Shown here piece by piece: positions 16,496-29,745 of a stretch of 34,543 nucleotides of DNA. Below the pieces are notes generated by a model. It had not been told where the DNA came from. It searched no databases and was given only the letters and a program-made list of their open reading frames with translations. This DNA comes from an uncultured cyanobacterium. GTDB taxonomy: Bacteria > Cyanobacteriota > Cyanobacteriia > PCC-6307 > Cyanobiaceae. How positions within the stretch are numbered: the first letter of the stretch is position 1; each line of letters starts with the position of its first letter. Position numbers and translations under genes: made by a program. The stretch is from contig CAJWUF010000010.1 in assembly GCA_913047395.1 (NCBI GenBank), positions 1 through 34,543 on the forward strand, given 5' to 3'.

Positions 16496-16648
16496 TGGCC
16501 ATTGAAAAGTTGAGCCAGCCTAGTTGGCCTAGTCAATAGGCCCAATAGAAATGGGCCAAGGTTTGCAATGGAACAAATTGGTTGCGCTGATAGCGGCTGT
16601 GATCAGAGGCTTAATCCTTGATCACCACTACTGAGTGATGCTGCTGAA

Positions 16649-17323
16649 TTAACCGTTGAATTTTTTAGTACTGGCCGGTTCGATCATGATCGCGCCTCCT
16701 TCATCAATGCGGGCCTCTTCCGCTAAGCCAGCTTGGGGTTGATCCTCAGGGCCCCGTGCTACGGCATCGGCAATGCGTAGTTGAAGTGGCCTGAGTTGTA
16801 GGGCAACGATTTTTGCTTGGGTATCGCCGTCTTGTCCGGCGTGAGCAACGCCACGTAGTCGGCCCCACACCATCACATCACCACCAGCAGAAATGCGTGC
16901 GCCGGGGTTGACATCACCGAGCAACAGCACATCGCCTTCGGCGCTCAAATGGTCTCCTGAGCGCAGAGTGCCCTCATGAAAGAGCAGTTTGGGGGGTGTA
17001 TTGGACTTGGGTTGTGTATCGCTGGAGGTCACTTTGGTGTGGCTTCCTTGTTGAGGTACTAAATAGCTTTGATAACCCAGAGCAGCAGCGCTGACAATGG
17101 TTTCTCGAAAGATGGCTTGAATTCTGGTTATTGTTATTCCGGTTTTTTCCAGCATTTCGCTTAGCTGCTGCAGGTCTTTGCAACCAAGCTGCCAGTCGCG
17201 ACAATCGAGCTCTGTGGGTCCGGGCTCAAGTTGATTGAGCTTGGCCGGTAGTGATTCGTACCAATTGGCTTCTCGGCACCAGGGGAGCGTGAGGCGTTGT
17301 ATTTCAGGCTCGCTTATCTCCAT
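16649..17323 (-). CDS. minC: Septum site-determining protein MinC
   Basis: This 224-residue FtsZ inhibitor has an N-terminal domain of about 95 residues and a C-terminal right-handed beta-helix of repeated glycine turns from about residue 120. The helix includes EGTLRSGDHLSAEGDVLLLG, then DVNPGARISAGGDVMVWGRL and RGVAHAGQDGD. The C-terminal part binds MinD and the N-terminal part blocks FtsZ polymers away from midcell. A low-complexity linker rich in T, S, K and Q joins the domains. It is the first gene of minCDE. The upstream HD-domain gene ends 32 bases before it, so it may share that transcript. Confidence 0.93.
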   Translation of the reverse strand: MEISEPEIQRLTLPWCREANWYESLPAKLNQLEPGPTELDCRDWQLGCKDLQQLSEMLEKTGITITRIQAIFRETIVSAAALGYQSYLVPQQGSHTKVTSSDTQPKSNTPPKLLFHEGTLRSGDHLSAEGDVLLLGDVNPGARISAGGDVMVWGRLRGVAHAGQDGDTQAKIVALQLRPLQLRIADAVARGPEDQPQAGLAEEARIDEGGAIMIEPASTKKFNG

Positions 17324-17355
17324 CTTGATGACCCTTGCCAGATCAGGACGCTAGG

Positions 17356-18609
17356 TCAGTCTGTGTCTTGGTTAGTTAGCTCAACTTGGAGCTGCTCATG
17401 GATCTTTGGTGGATGAATCAACCATGATGAGTCAGCTGGTGTAATCAAGCTGGCTATCAGTGGGGAGGCTTGCTCGAGGGCTCGTAACTGTTTCCCGTCC
17501 CAAAGGCGTAACCCCCCTCTATAGGGGTGGTAACCGTGGTGCTGTTGATGACGCAATCCACAGCAGAGGGCTGGATCTAATCCTTGGCGTTCGGCTAATT
17601 GCCTAGCCAGAGTAAGGGCTTTTAGTTGGTCGCTGCGGCTCAGGTGCTCTACCGCTAGGGCCTTAAGTAGGTGTCTATTAAGGAAGCGATTGCAGAGTTC
17701 AGCAAGAGGCGTAGGCCCTTCTTCTTGCCAACGCAGGAGGTGATAGCCGATGCGTAGATCATCATTGGCTAGAAATGTTTTGAGATCTAGCTGATCGATA
17801 TCCCAGAGCAAGGTGGCCATGGTTTTATCAGCCCAAACATCACTGGCTCCGAGTTGGCGGGCAGTAACTACCACCTGCTCAAGTAGCCAGTTACATACAA
17901 CATTGAGACGGTGGTTGTAGACACTTCGGTACATCAGGTTGCGTACAACCAGGTAGTGCTCAACAGCCATCAGTCCCTTTGGATGAATAGCAATCTCTCC
18001 ATCAGGTGCCAGGGTTAGGGCAGAGAGGATCCGCTCGAGGTCAAGCTGGCCATAGCTGGCACCTGTGCTGTGACTGTCGCGCAGTAGATAATCAAGTCGG
18101 TCGCAGTCAAGTTGGCTGCTGACTAGAGCCTTGATAACCCCTCGAGGTGTTCGGCCTCGCTCGAGGAGATCGGCTACTTCATCAGCAGTGCCCGGAGCGA
18201 AGGCCTCAAGGGGAGCTCTGATGCTGGGATGTTCTCTAACTATCCTTGCTGACCAGTGCTCATGGACCAGGCCGAATATCTCTTCTCCGGTATGGCTAAG
18301 GGGGCCATGGCCGAGGTCATGAAGTAGGGCAGCCCCATAGAGCAGGCCACGATATTTATCTAGATCTGCATCAAACTGCCGCAACCTTTCCAGGGCCAGT
18401 CGCGCCAAATGGAACACGCCAAGGGAATGAGTGAAGCGACTGGATTCAGCTCCGTGAAAGGTAAGGAAGGCAGGACCAAGCTGACGGATGCGGCGCAGAC
18501 GCTGAAATGGCGCAGCATCGATCAACTTCATCACCATTGCCTCGGCCGCATCGCTGCTGTTGAGGGTGATGCCGCGATGGAGAGGATCCTGATATGTGCG
18601 CAGACTCAT
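17356..18609 (-). CDS. HD-domain phosphohydrolase (dNTPase-like)
   Basis: This 417-residue protein has the metal-binding residues of the HD superfamily: His61 in RFTHSLGVFHLARLAL, His97-Asp98 in AALLHDLGHGPLSHTGEEI and a downstream Asp in QLDCDRLDYLLRDS near residue 170. The layout matches the dGTPase-like/SAMHD-type group of metal-dependent phosphohydrolases that act on nucleotides or similar phosphate esters, but the substrate is not readable. It overlaps the end of ctpA by 4 bases (ATGA) and precedes minC by 32 bases, forming a minus-strand run ctpA-HD-minC-minD-minE. Confidence 0.87.
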   Translation of the reverse strand: MSLRTYQDPLHRGITLNSSDAAEAMVMKLIDAAPFQRLRRIRQLGPAFLTFHGAESSRFTHSLGVFHLARLALERLRQFDADLDKYRGLLYGAALLHDLGHGPLSHTGEEIFGLVHEHWSARIVREHPSIRAPLEAFAPGTADEVADLLERGRTPRGVIKALVSSQLDCDRLDYLLRDSHSTGASYGQLDLERILSALTLAPDGEIAIHPKGLMAVEHYLVVRNLMYRSVYNHRLNVVCNWLLEQVVVTARQLGASDVWADKTMATLLWDIDQLDLKTFLANDDLRIGYHLLRWQEEGPTPLAELCNRFLNRHLLKALAVEHLSRSDQLKALTLARQLAERQGLDPALCCGLRHQQHHGYHPYRGGLRLWDGKQLRALEQASPLIASLITPADSSWLIHPPKIHEQLQVELTNQDTD

Positions 18610-19961
18610 GGATCATCACGATTCTGCTCAGCTTCCAGTTGAACCTCTGCAGCACTGTCCAATTGGACCTCTGCTAATTGGGCCTCTTCAGCGCTGTCCA
18701 ATTGGGCTTTCTGATCACGGTCTAGCTGAGCATCCATCCAGAGTTCAGCATCATGAAGCCAACGATCTTCTTCGCCGCCAGGATTGAGAGGTTCAGGCGG
18801 ATCAAGAGTCCGATCCGGCTCGATGCCTTGGTTTTGAATATCTCGGCCGCTTGGCGTCATGTATCCGGCCACAGTCACGGCTAGACCACTGCCGTCGCTG
18901 AGGTTGGTAAGTGTTTGGATTAGACCTTTGCCAAAGGTGCGGCTGCCCAGTAGTTGGGAGCGACCGTTGTCTTGAAGGGCGCCAGCCAGGATTTCACTCG
19001 CGCTGGCAGTTCCCCCGTTAACCAGAGTCACTATTGGACCGTCATAAAGGGTTTCAAGTGCAGAAGGGATTGCTTCGTTGATGCCCTCTCGGTTGCGTGT
19101 CTCCACGATTGGAGAACCGCTCAGGAAGTCATCAGCTATGGCCAGGCCTGAGCTGACTAAGCCGCCGGAGTTATTACGTAAATCGAGAACAAGACCTTCA
19201 ATTCCCTTCTCCGAAAGCTCTTGAAGTGCTTCTTTGACCTGTTCGGGCACGCCTTCACTGAATTGGGTGATGCGTAAGTAGCCCAAGGTGTGTGTAGCAC
19301 TTCTTAGTCGGCGGGTACGAACTGGTCTGAGGTCGACGCTGCGCCGCTCCAGAGTGACTTCTTCGCTGGGACCGTCAGGGGGTTGCAGCATGACTACTAC
19401 TTGCGTTCCCACCTCGCCCCTAAGCCTTGCGGCGGTGGCTTCTAGCCCAAGTCCCTTGGGGGACTCGCCATCCACGCTCAGCAAGGCTGTGCCGCTGATT
19501 ACGCCCGCATCTGCTGCGGGTGATCCTTCAAGGGGAGCAATGACTACTATCTGCCCATCCTCAGCTCGAGCACCAAGCTGCAGGCCAACGCCGTTGATCT
19601 CGCTGCCGAGATTGGTCGCTTTTATGGCGTTGTAGTCGTGAGGTCTTAAAAGTCTTGTATAAGGATCTTCAAGCGGCAGCAGCATCGACTCAATGGCCGC
19701 ATAGGCCTCGTCACTGTTGTTAATCGGTTTCGCTAAAGCCTGTTCTCGCAGCCTTCGCCAGTGCACTTGATCGAACTTGGCTGGGTCTAGATAGGCCTGG
19801 TTGACTAGGCGCCAGCTTTCAACCACCAGTTGTTGGGCGTCACTTAACGCAAGGACTGACGGCGCCATCAACAGGGCGCATAGTCCCAGGCTGAACAGCG
19901 CAATTAATAGGCGCTGCAGCGGATGTGACCGGTAATTAGTGGTCGGCAACATTAGCTTCAT
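18606..19961 (-). CDS. ctpA: Carboxyl-terminal processing protease (S41, CtpA-type)
   Basis: This 451-residue serine protease begins with a signal peptide/anchor (LIALFSLGLCALLMAPSVLA, residues 19-38), so it acts in the lumen or periplasm. A PDZ domain lies around 118-200, and the S41 core has LVLDLRNNSGGLVSSGLAIA and NGGTASASEILAGAL (nucleophile near Ser322), with Lys345 in RTFGKG. CtpA homologues remove the C-terminal extension of the D1 protein so the manganese cluster can assemble. Residues 411-451 are an unusual charged repeat tail made of (A/V)QLDS-like units. It diverges from petB and overlaps the HD gene by 4 bases. Confidence 0.92.
   Translation of the reverse strand: MKLMLPTTNYRSHPLQRLLIALFSLGLCALLMAPSVLALSDAQQLVVESWRLVNQAYLDPAKFDQVHWRRLREQALAKPINNSDEAYAAIESMLLPLEDPYTRLLRPHDYNAIKATNLGSEINGVGLQLGARAEDGQIVVIAPLEGSPAADAGVISGTALLSVDGESPKGLGLEATAARLRGEVGTQVVVMLQPPDGPSEEVTLERRSVDLRPVRTRRLRSATHTLGYLRITQFSEGVPEQVKEALQELSEKGIEGLVLDLRNNSGGLVSSGLAIADDFLSGSPIVETRNREGINEAIPSALETLYDGPIVTLVNGGTASASEILAGALQDNGRSQLLGSRTFGKGLIQTLTNLSDGSGLAVTVAGYMTPSGRDIQNQGIEPDRTLDPPEPLNPGGEEDRWLHDAELWMDAQLDRDQKAQLDSAEEAQLAEVQLDSAAEVQLEAEQNRDDP
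18609..18731 (-). repeat. Imperfect repeats in the ctpA C-terminal tail
   Basis: The last 41 codons contain five units beginning (A/V)QL: AQLDRDQK, AQLDSAEE, AQLAE, VQLDSAAE and VQLEAEQ. At DNA level the element CAATTGGACAG followed by (C/T)GCTG occurs twice. The tail lies beyond the catalytic core. Confidence 0.75.
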
Positions 19962-20020
19962 CCCTGGTGCGGTCCCTGGAGGACGTTAAGTAGACTCTCG
20001 CAATCCGGACCCTCATTTGC

Positions 20021-20677
20021 ATGGCGAACTCCTCACCTGTCTACGACTGGTTTCAGGAACGTCTTGAGATTCAGGCTATAGCTGATGATGTCAGCTCCAA
20101 GTACGTGCCTCCCCACGTCAACATTTTCTACTGCTTAGGTGGAATCACGTTGGTGTGCTTCCTGGTTCAGTTCGCGACAGGTTTCGCGATGACCTTTTAC
20201 TACAAGCCCACGGTGGCTGAGGCCTATAGCTCTGTGTCATATCTCATGACTGATGTCAGCTTTGGCTGGCTGATTCGCTCTGTGCATCGCTGGAGCGCAT
20301 CGATGATGGTGTTGATGCTGATATTGCATGTCTTTCGTGTTTACCTCACGGGAGGCTTTAAGCGTCCTCGAGAGCTGACATGGGTCACTGGGGTGATCAT
20401 GGCCGTGATCACTGTCTCTTTTGGTGTTACTGGTTATTCACTACCTTGGGATCAAGTGGGTTACTGGGCTGTGAAGATCGTTTCCGGTGTGCCGGCGGCG
20501 ATTCCCGTGATGGGCGACTTCATGGTCGAATTGCTTCGCGGTGGAGAGAGCGTTGGGCAGGCCACCCTGACTCGCTTCTATAGCCTTCACACCTTTGTGT
20601 TGCCTTGGTTACTCGCCGTATTCATGCTGATGCACTTCCTGATGATCAGGAAGCAAGGCATCTCAGGTCCGTTGTAA
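20021..20677 (+). CDS. petB: Cytochrome b6
   Basis: This 218-residue multi-pass subunit of the cytochrome b6f complex has four transmembrane helices and the paired haem histidines. Helix B contains [20 protein letters not shown] and helix D contains [20 protein letters not shown]. The covalent high-spin haem cysteine is in [16 protein letters not shown]. It transfers electrons from plastoquinol in the thylakoid membrane. Length and sequence are typical. Its start lies 59 bases from the divergent ctpA start, so the two promoters are very close or overlapping. petD follows after 92 bases. Confidence 0.98.
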   Translation: MANSSPVYDWFQERLEIQAIADDVSSKYVPPHVNIFYCLGGITLVCFLVQFATGFAMTFYYKPTVAEAYSSVSYLMTDVSFGWLIRSVHRWSASMMVLMLILHVFRVYLTGGFKRPRELTWVTGVIMAVITVSFGVTGYSLPWDQVGYWAVKIVSGVPAAIPVMGDFMVELLRGGESVGQATLTRFYSLHTFVLPWLLAVFMLMHFLMIRKQGISGPL

Positions 20678-20769
20678 GCAACAACTCAGAGTAGGTCTGC
20701 TACTTCATGCGTCGTTAAATCTTAGTTCGACGTTTCTTTTATTACGCTCGCCATTCGGCCTCACCTTCC

Positions 20770-21252
20770 ATGCATATCTTAAAGAAGCCCGACTTCTCTG
20801 ATCCCAAGCTGAGGGCCAAAGTGGCCAAAGGCCAAGGGCATAACTATTACGGTGAGCCTGCCTGGCCAAATGATCTTCTTTACATTTTCCCAGTGGTGAT
20901 TCTGGGCACTATTGCTTGCTTGGTAGGCCTTGCAGTGCTTGATCCCGCGATGTTGGGTGATAAAGCAGATCCTTTTGCAACTCCTTTAGAGATTCTTCCT
21001 GAGTGGTATCTCTATCCGGTTTTTCAAATTCTTCGGGTGGTACCAAATAAGCTGCTTGGCATCGCTTTGCAGACCCTTGTTCCTCTAGGTCTGATGATGA
21101 TTCCATTCATCGAAAATGTTAACAAGTTTCAGAATCCATTCCGTAGGCCAGTGGCCATGGCGTTTTTTCTATTCGGAACGGTAATGACGATCTACCTAGG
21201 TATCGGCGCTTGTCTTCCCATCGACAAGTCACTAACTCTGGGTTTGTTTTGA
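20770..21252 (+). CDS. petD: Cytochrome b6f complex subunit IV
   Basis: This 160-residue protein has three transmembrane helices and starts [20 protein letters not shown]. The quinone-site PEWY motif is present in [15 protein letters not shown]. It pairs with cytochrome b6 to form the equivalent of cytochrome b. The petB-petD order is standard, and the hairpin at 21283-21302 ends the transcript. Confidence 0.98.
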   Translation: MHILKKPDFSDPKLRAKVAKGQGHNYYGEPAWPNDLLYIFPVVILGTIACLVGLAVLDPAMLGDKADPFATPLEILPEWYLYPVFQILRVVPNKLLGIALQTLVPLGLMMIPFIENVNKFQNPFRRPVAMAFFLFGTVMTIYLGIGACLPIDKSLTLGLF

Positions 21253-21282
21253 ACGTTGCTTAAAAACTTATCTTTTGCAATC

Positions 21283-21308
21283 AACCCGGCTTCAAGCCGG
21301 GTTTTTTG
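21283..21308 (+). terminator. Terminator after petD (shared with invertase 3' end)
   Basis: The hairpin AACCCGGC - TTCAA/loop - GCCGGGTT is followed by a T run and starts about 30 bases after the petD stop. The invertase stop codon (21292-21294 on the minus strand) lies inside the loop, so the right arm encodes the invertase C-terminus. It should work in both directions only for petD because no A-run precedes the stem. Confidence 0.8.
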
Positions 21309-22779
21309 TTGGGTCTTCCTGAAGATTTGGCATAAGTTCATCGAGATCCAGCCACAACACGTCGTCGGGACAGACGCGTAGCAGGTGATGGAGAAGTAAA
21401 AAGCCAACCATGGTCCAGGTTTGGTACGTTCTTGATTGCTGACCTACCCAGGTCCCCGTTGGTCCATCGAAGTATTCAGCCCACTTTTGACGTGGCAGCT
21501 GATTGAGTTGGCTCCAGTAACACTCCTCCAACATCGCGCGCATTTCGCCCATCAGTAATACGTTTGCATGGGGATATCGCCGTTCATGCAGCAGGATCGA
21601 GGCTCCGAAGAACCAGAGCAGGCTGGGCCAGTGTCCGCCGTTGTGATAGCTCCATGGCCAGTTTTTTGGGTCTGAGCCTGTCTTGTTCTGCCATTCCGCC
21701 CCATCCATTGGTGGATGGCAGATACGCATCGGCATCTGGGCCATCAGATGGTGTCGGTTGTGAAGCACCAGCCTGAATAGGGCACGTTGTTGTGGGGCGG
21801 TGAGCAGTCCAAATAGGCAGGCCAGCGAGTTACCGAGGCTGTAAAACCGGAAGTCAGGACGTCCAGTGCGGATATTGCCGATCAGATATCCTCCACGGTT
21901 CTCAAGCCAGTCTTGAAGCCAGTCAGGGACAACCTGTGGTTGCACGTTGAACTCGTTTTGGTGCTGGTTATCGCCGTATTGCTCTGTGGGTCTGCGTCGC
22001 AGCACTTGCATCGTCTTGCTGGTTACCCAGTAGTGCTTAAGCAGAAACTGGCGTAGGTCGTGCACCCATTGGCGGGTGAGTAAGAGACGTTGGTCGAGAA
22101 GTCGACTGACACTATTTTTGCGGCTTAGCTCCATCAGCTCGATGCAGCTGCGCAGGCTTGCGTAGAGCAATACCTCCACTTCAAGAGGTGCACCCCAAAC
22201 ATCCATAGGACGGTCAATCATGAAGGCGCAGTCCTGCACGAATAGGACTGGGGTGCCTTCGAAGGTTGGATGTAGGACCAAATCAAGCATCAGCTGCACG
22301 CCGCGTTGAACCTTTTGGCTGGTAGCGAAGCTTTGGTCGCCACTTCGCTTCACATACAGCCAGCACAAAATGGGCCACCAGAGGCTTGCATCCACTGAAG
22401 TAATCCGGCCGATGGAGCGCTGCCCGTAGTCGGCGATTAGCTCGCCCTGCTCCTCAACGAAGCTGGTAGGGAACACCCCGCGGGTCTGATAGGTGGTGCT
22501 TTGTAAATCGAGGCAAACGCTGAGGAATTGCTTCACCACGTCGTAACGCTTTTGGGTGAGCAGGTAGATCATCACTGGCGCGTTGTCGCGCAGGAAGATC
22601 TCCCCGTAGTTGAGAGGTTTGTTGTGGGGCTGATGCTCAAGAGCCGCCACACTGCCCGCCAAACTGCCGCCCACTTCGATCAGCGTGCGCTCGAAATGTT
22701 CCTTGACCCGTTGCACCACCTGGTCTTCATTGGAGTTAGGTCGAACTCTCTGGTCTTGTTGGTTGAAGCGTCCGGCCAT
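21292..22779 (-). CDS. Neutral/alkaline invertase (GH100)
   Basis: This 495-residue cytosolic enzyme hydrolyses sucrose to glucose and fructose. Its (alpha/alpha)6 glycoside hydrolase family 100 signatures are NYGEIFLRDNAPVMIYLLTQ, ITSVDASLWWPILCWLYVKR and the C-terminal HNGGHWPSLLWFFGA. There is no signal peptide. The Asp and Glu pair expected for the family lies in SVDASLWW and downstream. In marine picocyanobacteria this enzyme turns over sucrose made as compatible solute or carbon store. It converges on petD with the shared hairpin and is divergent from the rRNA operon. Confidence 0.93.
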   Translation of the reverse strand: MAGRFNQQDQRVRPNSNEDQVVQRVKEHFERTLIEVGGSLAGSVAALEHQPHNKPLNYGEIFLRDNAPVMIYLLTQKRYDVVKQFLSVCLDLQSTTYQTRGVFPTSFVEEQGELIADYGQRSIGRITSVDASLWWPILCWLYVKRSGDQSFATSQKVQRGVQLMLDLVLHPTFEGTPVLFVQDCAFMIDRPMDVWGAPLEVEVLLYASLRSCIELMELSRKNSVSRLLDQRLLLTRQWVHDLRQFLLKHYWVTSKTMQVLRRRPTEQYGDNQHQNEFNVQPQVVPDWLQDWLENRGGYLIGNIRTGRPDFRFYSLGNSLACLFGLLTAPQQRALFRLVLHNRHHLMAQMPMRICHPPMDGAEWQNKTGSDPKNWPWSYHNGGHWPSLLWFFGASILLHERRYPHANVLLMGEMRAMLEECYWSQLNQLPRQKWAEYFDGPTGTWVGQQSRTYQTWTMVGFLLLHHLLRVCPDDVLWLDLDELMPNLQEDPTKNPA

Positions 22780-23476
22780 GGATTAATTCGCTATCCCTTT
22801 GGGCAAACGCTAATGATGACGGCTGATAAGAACAGTGGAAGCAACTCTTGAGATGAGTGTTGTTTTTGATTAATTGCCTAAGGGGTAGGGAATGGGCTAT
22901 GTTTTTCGAATGCGCGAAGGGCTGAGCCCTGTAGCGCAACCCACGTGGTTCAAAGAGCGAAAGCTTGATGTGTCAGTGGGTGCTTACAAGACCAAAGGAG
23001 CGATCCACTGGTGTTGTAGGTTTTATATGCGATCGCAAGATCGCAGCGCCTGACACTCCTTTAAGAGGGAGTGGAGGAGCAGAACCTGGACAACTTAAAA
23101 GTTTAGGAACCGACGCTTTTGTCGCGTTCGACCCCCAAGAGAAGCTGTAAAAAGCTGATCTAAGGGTTCGAACAGATATGCGATGAGAGTGTGAGGTCCC
23201 GTCAAAAGAAATCAGTTGCAGAAACCTGTTACGGCGTCAATTTTGGCTCTCACGGGCGAAATTTGATGTGTAATTTGTAACAGGTGGAAGCAGCGACCGG
23301 ATCTGAGATCCTGGAAAGTCACCAAAAGAAGAAATTCTGTAAGTGCACTCTTGTAATTCTTCTGTCAGAAGAAGAAGGCGACAACTGCTCTTAGTACGCC
23401 AGTGCTAATGAGTGGGTGAAGCAAGTCAGACTGAGCAATGAAACCCAAGCGGTTTAATTGCGACAGGGTTTGATCT
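22780..23476. promoter_or_regulatory. Upstream region and leader of the rRNA operon
   Basis: These 697 bases lie between the divergent invertase and 16S gene and should hold the rRNA promoter and a long transcribed leader. I see a GCGATCGC palindrome at 23029-23036 and a hairpin AGAAGAAATT/AATTCTTCT at 23327-23363. A 61-codon plus-strand frame (22965-23150) has no recognisable domain, so I do not call it. No clear -35/-10 pair is claimed. Confidence 0.5.
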
Positions 23477-24961
<1,485 letters not shown>

Positions 24962-25143
24962 CAGGGAGACAACAACTGATCGTGATGTCTGAGTTATTTA
25001 TACTTAGGCCATGATCCTGTCACCTTAGGTCGATCGGTACCTCAAATTGAGCATCAAAGAAGGGTTGAGAAATCAACTTGGAGATTGGTAATCAATTTCA
25101 GTTCCTAAACTTGTCTAGGTCACATCCCGCAAGGCTCTCTCCT

Positions 25144-25217
<74 letters not shown>

Positions 25218-25226
25218 TTCGGTGTT

Positions 25227-25299
25227 GGGGGTTTAGCTCAGTTGGTAGAGCGCCTGCTTTGCAAGCAGGATGTCAGCGGTTCGAGTCCGCTAACCTCCA
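25227..25299 (+). tRNA. tRNA-Ala (TGC)
   Basis: This is a 73-nt cloverleaf with acceptor GGGGGTT/AACCTCC (one G-U), discriminator A, anticodon loop TTTGCAA with TGC and T loop TTCGAGT. It is 9 bases after tRNA-Ile in the rRNA spacer. Confidence 0.96.
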
Positions 25300-25797
25300 C
25301 TGACCGAGCACCTGCTAACCACTAAAAGGAGATGAAACCCTTTTGTGATGTGATTTAGAATTTTAAGTTTGCTGGAAGACCCTAGCTTCCTATCATTCCA
25401 GGCCTAAATACTGTTTTTAGGCGAGGCTGACAGGACGCTGGGCTCACTGCAATTCGCAAGAATTACAGAGATGTACAGCAGAACCTTGACAACTGCATAG
25501 GTGAGTCTGGAAAGAATAAAGCATCTCATGGATGCATTATTTTCGGATACCAACTAATGAGATCTGCGTAAGCAGTGATCTGAGGTTGATTATAACGAGA
25601 ATAATGTTTGATTCTTGAGTCAAGAGCCGAGACTCTATAACGTTCTTTAGATGTCATCGAGGCATCGAGAGTTTGATTGGTAATTCAAACCATCTTTAAT
25701 GACAAGTAATCAGGGAAACCTGAAAAATTTGAGATTGAGGCCAGGTGAATTACTGAGAATACGTATTCAACTACGTCAAGCGTTATAGAGATTAATT
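25300..25797 (+). other. 16S-23S spacer, tRNA-Ala to 23S
   Basis: This 498-base transcribed spacer contains no gene. It carries a boxA-like element at 25481-25500 and the 23S-leader strand. The first bases of 23S (GGTCAAGC, 25798-25805) pair perfectly with its last bases (GCTTGACC, 28665-28672), which supports the boundaries. Confidence 0.6.
25481..25500 (+). promoter_or_regulatory. boxA-like antitermination element
   Basis: GAACCTTGACAACTGCATAG closely resembles the conserved cyanobacterial spacer boxA (GAACCTTGAAAA...). BoxA binds Nus factors during rRNA transcription. Confidence 0.65.
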
Positions 25798-28672
<2,875 letters not shown>

Positions 28673-28781
28673 ATAAATTTGGTTCTTGCCCAAGAAACAA
28701 GTTTTATTCAATTCAGATACATCTCCAGAAATGGAGATGACCTATGCAGTTCTCAAGGTTCAACCCTTGGGAATGTTTTCT

Positions 28782-28901
28782 ATCCTGGTGTTCATGGCGA
28801 TGTGGAACCACTCCGATCCATCTCGAACTCGGTTGTGAAACGCATCAGCGGCGACGATATTTGGGGGGTAGCCCCCTGAGAAAATAGCTCAATGCCAGGT
28901 A
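28782..28901 (+). rRNA. rrf: 5S ribosomal RNA
   Basis: About 120 bases starting near TATCCTGGTGTTCATGGCGA and ending AATGCCAGGTA pair in helix I (CCTGG with CCAGG). The CGAACTCGG core of 5S rRNA is at about 28823-28832. It closes the rRNA operon. Confidence 0.93.
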
Positions 28902-28958
28902 AAACATTTCCAAATACAAATCATCAATCTCGTGATGAGTATTTTTGGTTTGCTAAGA

Positions 28959-28985
28959 AAAAGCCACCCTCTGGGTGGCTTTTTT
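28959..28985 (+). terminator. Terminator between 5S and mtnC
   Basis: The hairpin AAAAGCCACCC - TCT - GGGTGGCTTTTTT is flanked by A and T runs, so it can end the rRNA transcript and, on the other strand, the mtnC transcript. A weaker stem TCATCA/TGATGA with a T run lies just before it at 28921-28946. Confidence 0.9.
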
Positions 28986-28995
28986 GATGGGCACA

Positions 28996-29745
28996 TCATT
29001 TTGATCTTGCAAGAAGATGATCAAATAGCCCCCAGAGATCTTTGATTGCTTTGTGATCATGTGGATCTTGCTCTGGATTGCCTTCCCTAAGACTGAATAA
29101 GACAATCATGCCGGCTTTTTGGGCTGCATTACATTCTGCGCAGCTGTCACTGATAAAGATCACTTCTCCCGCGGGAATATTCATAGCCATTGCAATGTCG
29201 GTATAGCTTTTGCTCTCTTTTTTGTTGCCACTACGAGTATCGAACCAGTGGCTAAATAGTGCTGTTAGATCTCCATCGGCTGTGTGCGCGTAGAGGAGTT
29301 TTTGTGCCGGGATGCTGCCTGATGAATACACAGCAAGTACATAGCCTTGTTGCTTTAGTTTGCTTAGTGCCTCGGCAGTTTCTACGTAAAGAACAGCGCC
29401 GATATCTCCTCTCTCATATCCCTCTAGCCAGATTCTGCCTTGTAGATCTTTCAAGGTACTGGACTTGCGATCGATTGTTATCAGATGGCGTAGATAATTG
29501 CAGATATTCTTGATTTGTCTGTTATCGCCTATCACTGCTTTGCTTAGAAGATCTTTGCTGCTTGGATTAGTATCAGCTTGCCATTCTTCCCAAGCTTCTT
29601 CCATTAGAGATTGAATCTCACTGTTTTCGCAGTGTCTATTTAGGAATGTTTCTAAATGGGTATAAGCGTAAGGAAAGAGTACTTCGCTAACAAAACTTGT
29701 TGGACATGTGGTGCCCTCAATGTCCAACAAGATGTGAGTTATCAT
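28996..29745 (-). CDS. mtnC: Enolase-phosphatase E1 (methionine salvage)
   Basis: This 249-residue HAD-type enzyme converts 2,3-diketo-5-methylthiopentyl-1-phosphate into the acireductone in methionine salvage. It starts [15 protein letters not shown], with Asp8 nucleophile and Glu10 in place of the second Asp, the MtnC signature. The others are [13 protein letters not shown] (motif II), a Lys in [12 protein letters not shown] (motif III) and [19 protein letters not shown] (motif IV). Length is typical. It overlaps mtnB by 4 bases. Composition is more A+T-rich than mutM or recQ. It ends at the shared terminator next to the rRNA operon. Confidence 0.92.
   Translation of the reverse strand: MITHILLDIEGTTCPTSFVSEVLFPYAYTHLETFLNRHCENSEIQSLMEEAWEEWQADTNPSSKDLLSKAVIGDNRQIKNICNYLRHLITIDRKSSTLKDLQGRIWLEGYERGDIGAVLYVETAEALSKLKQQGYVLAVYSSGSIPAQKLLYAHTADGDLTALFSHWFDTRSGNKKESKSYTDIAMAMNIPAGEVIFISDSCAECNAAQKAGMIVLFSLREGNPEQDPHDHKAIKDLWGLFDHLLARSK

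Noticed and set aside
22965-23150. A 61-codon frame in the rRNA leader
   Set aside because: No domain, no recognisable start signal, and the location favours a transcribed non-coding leader.
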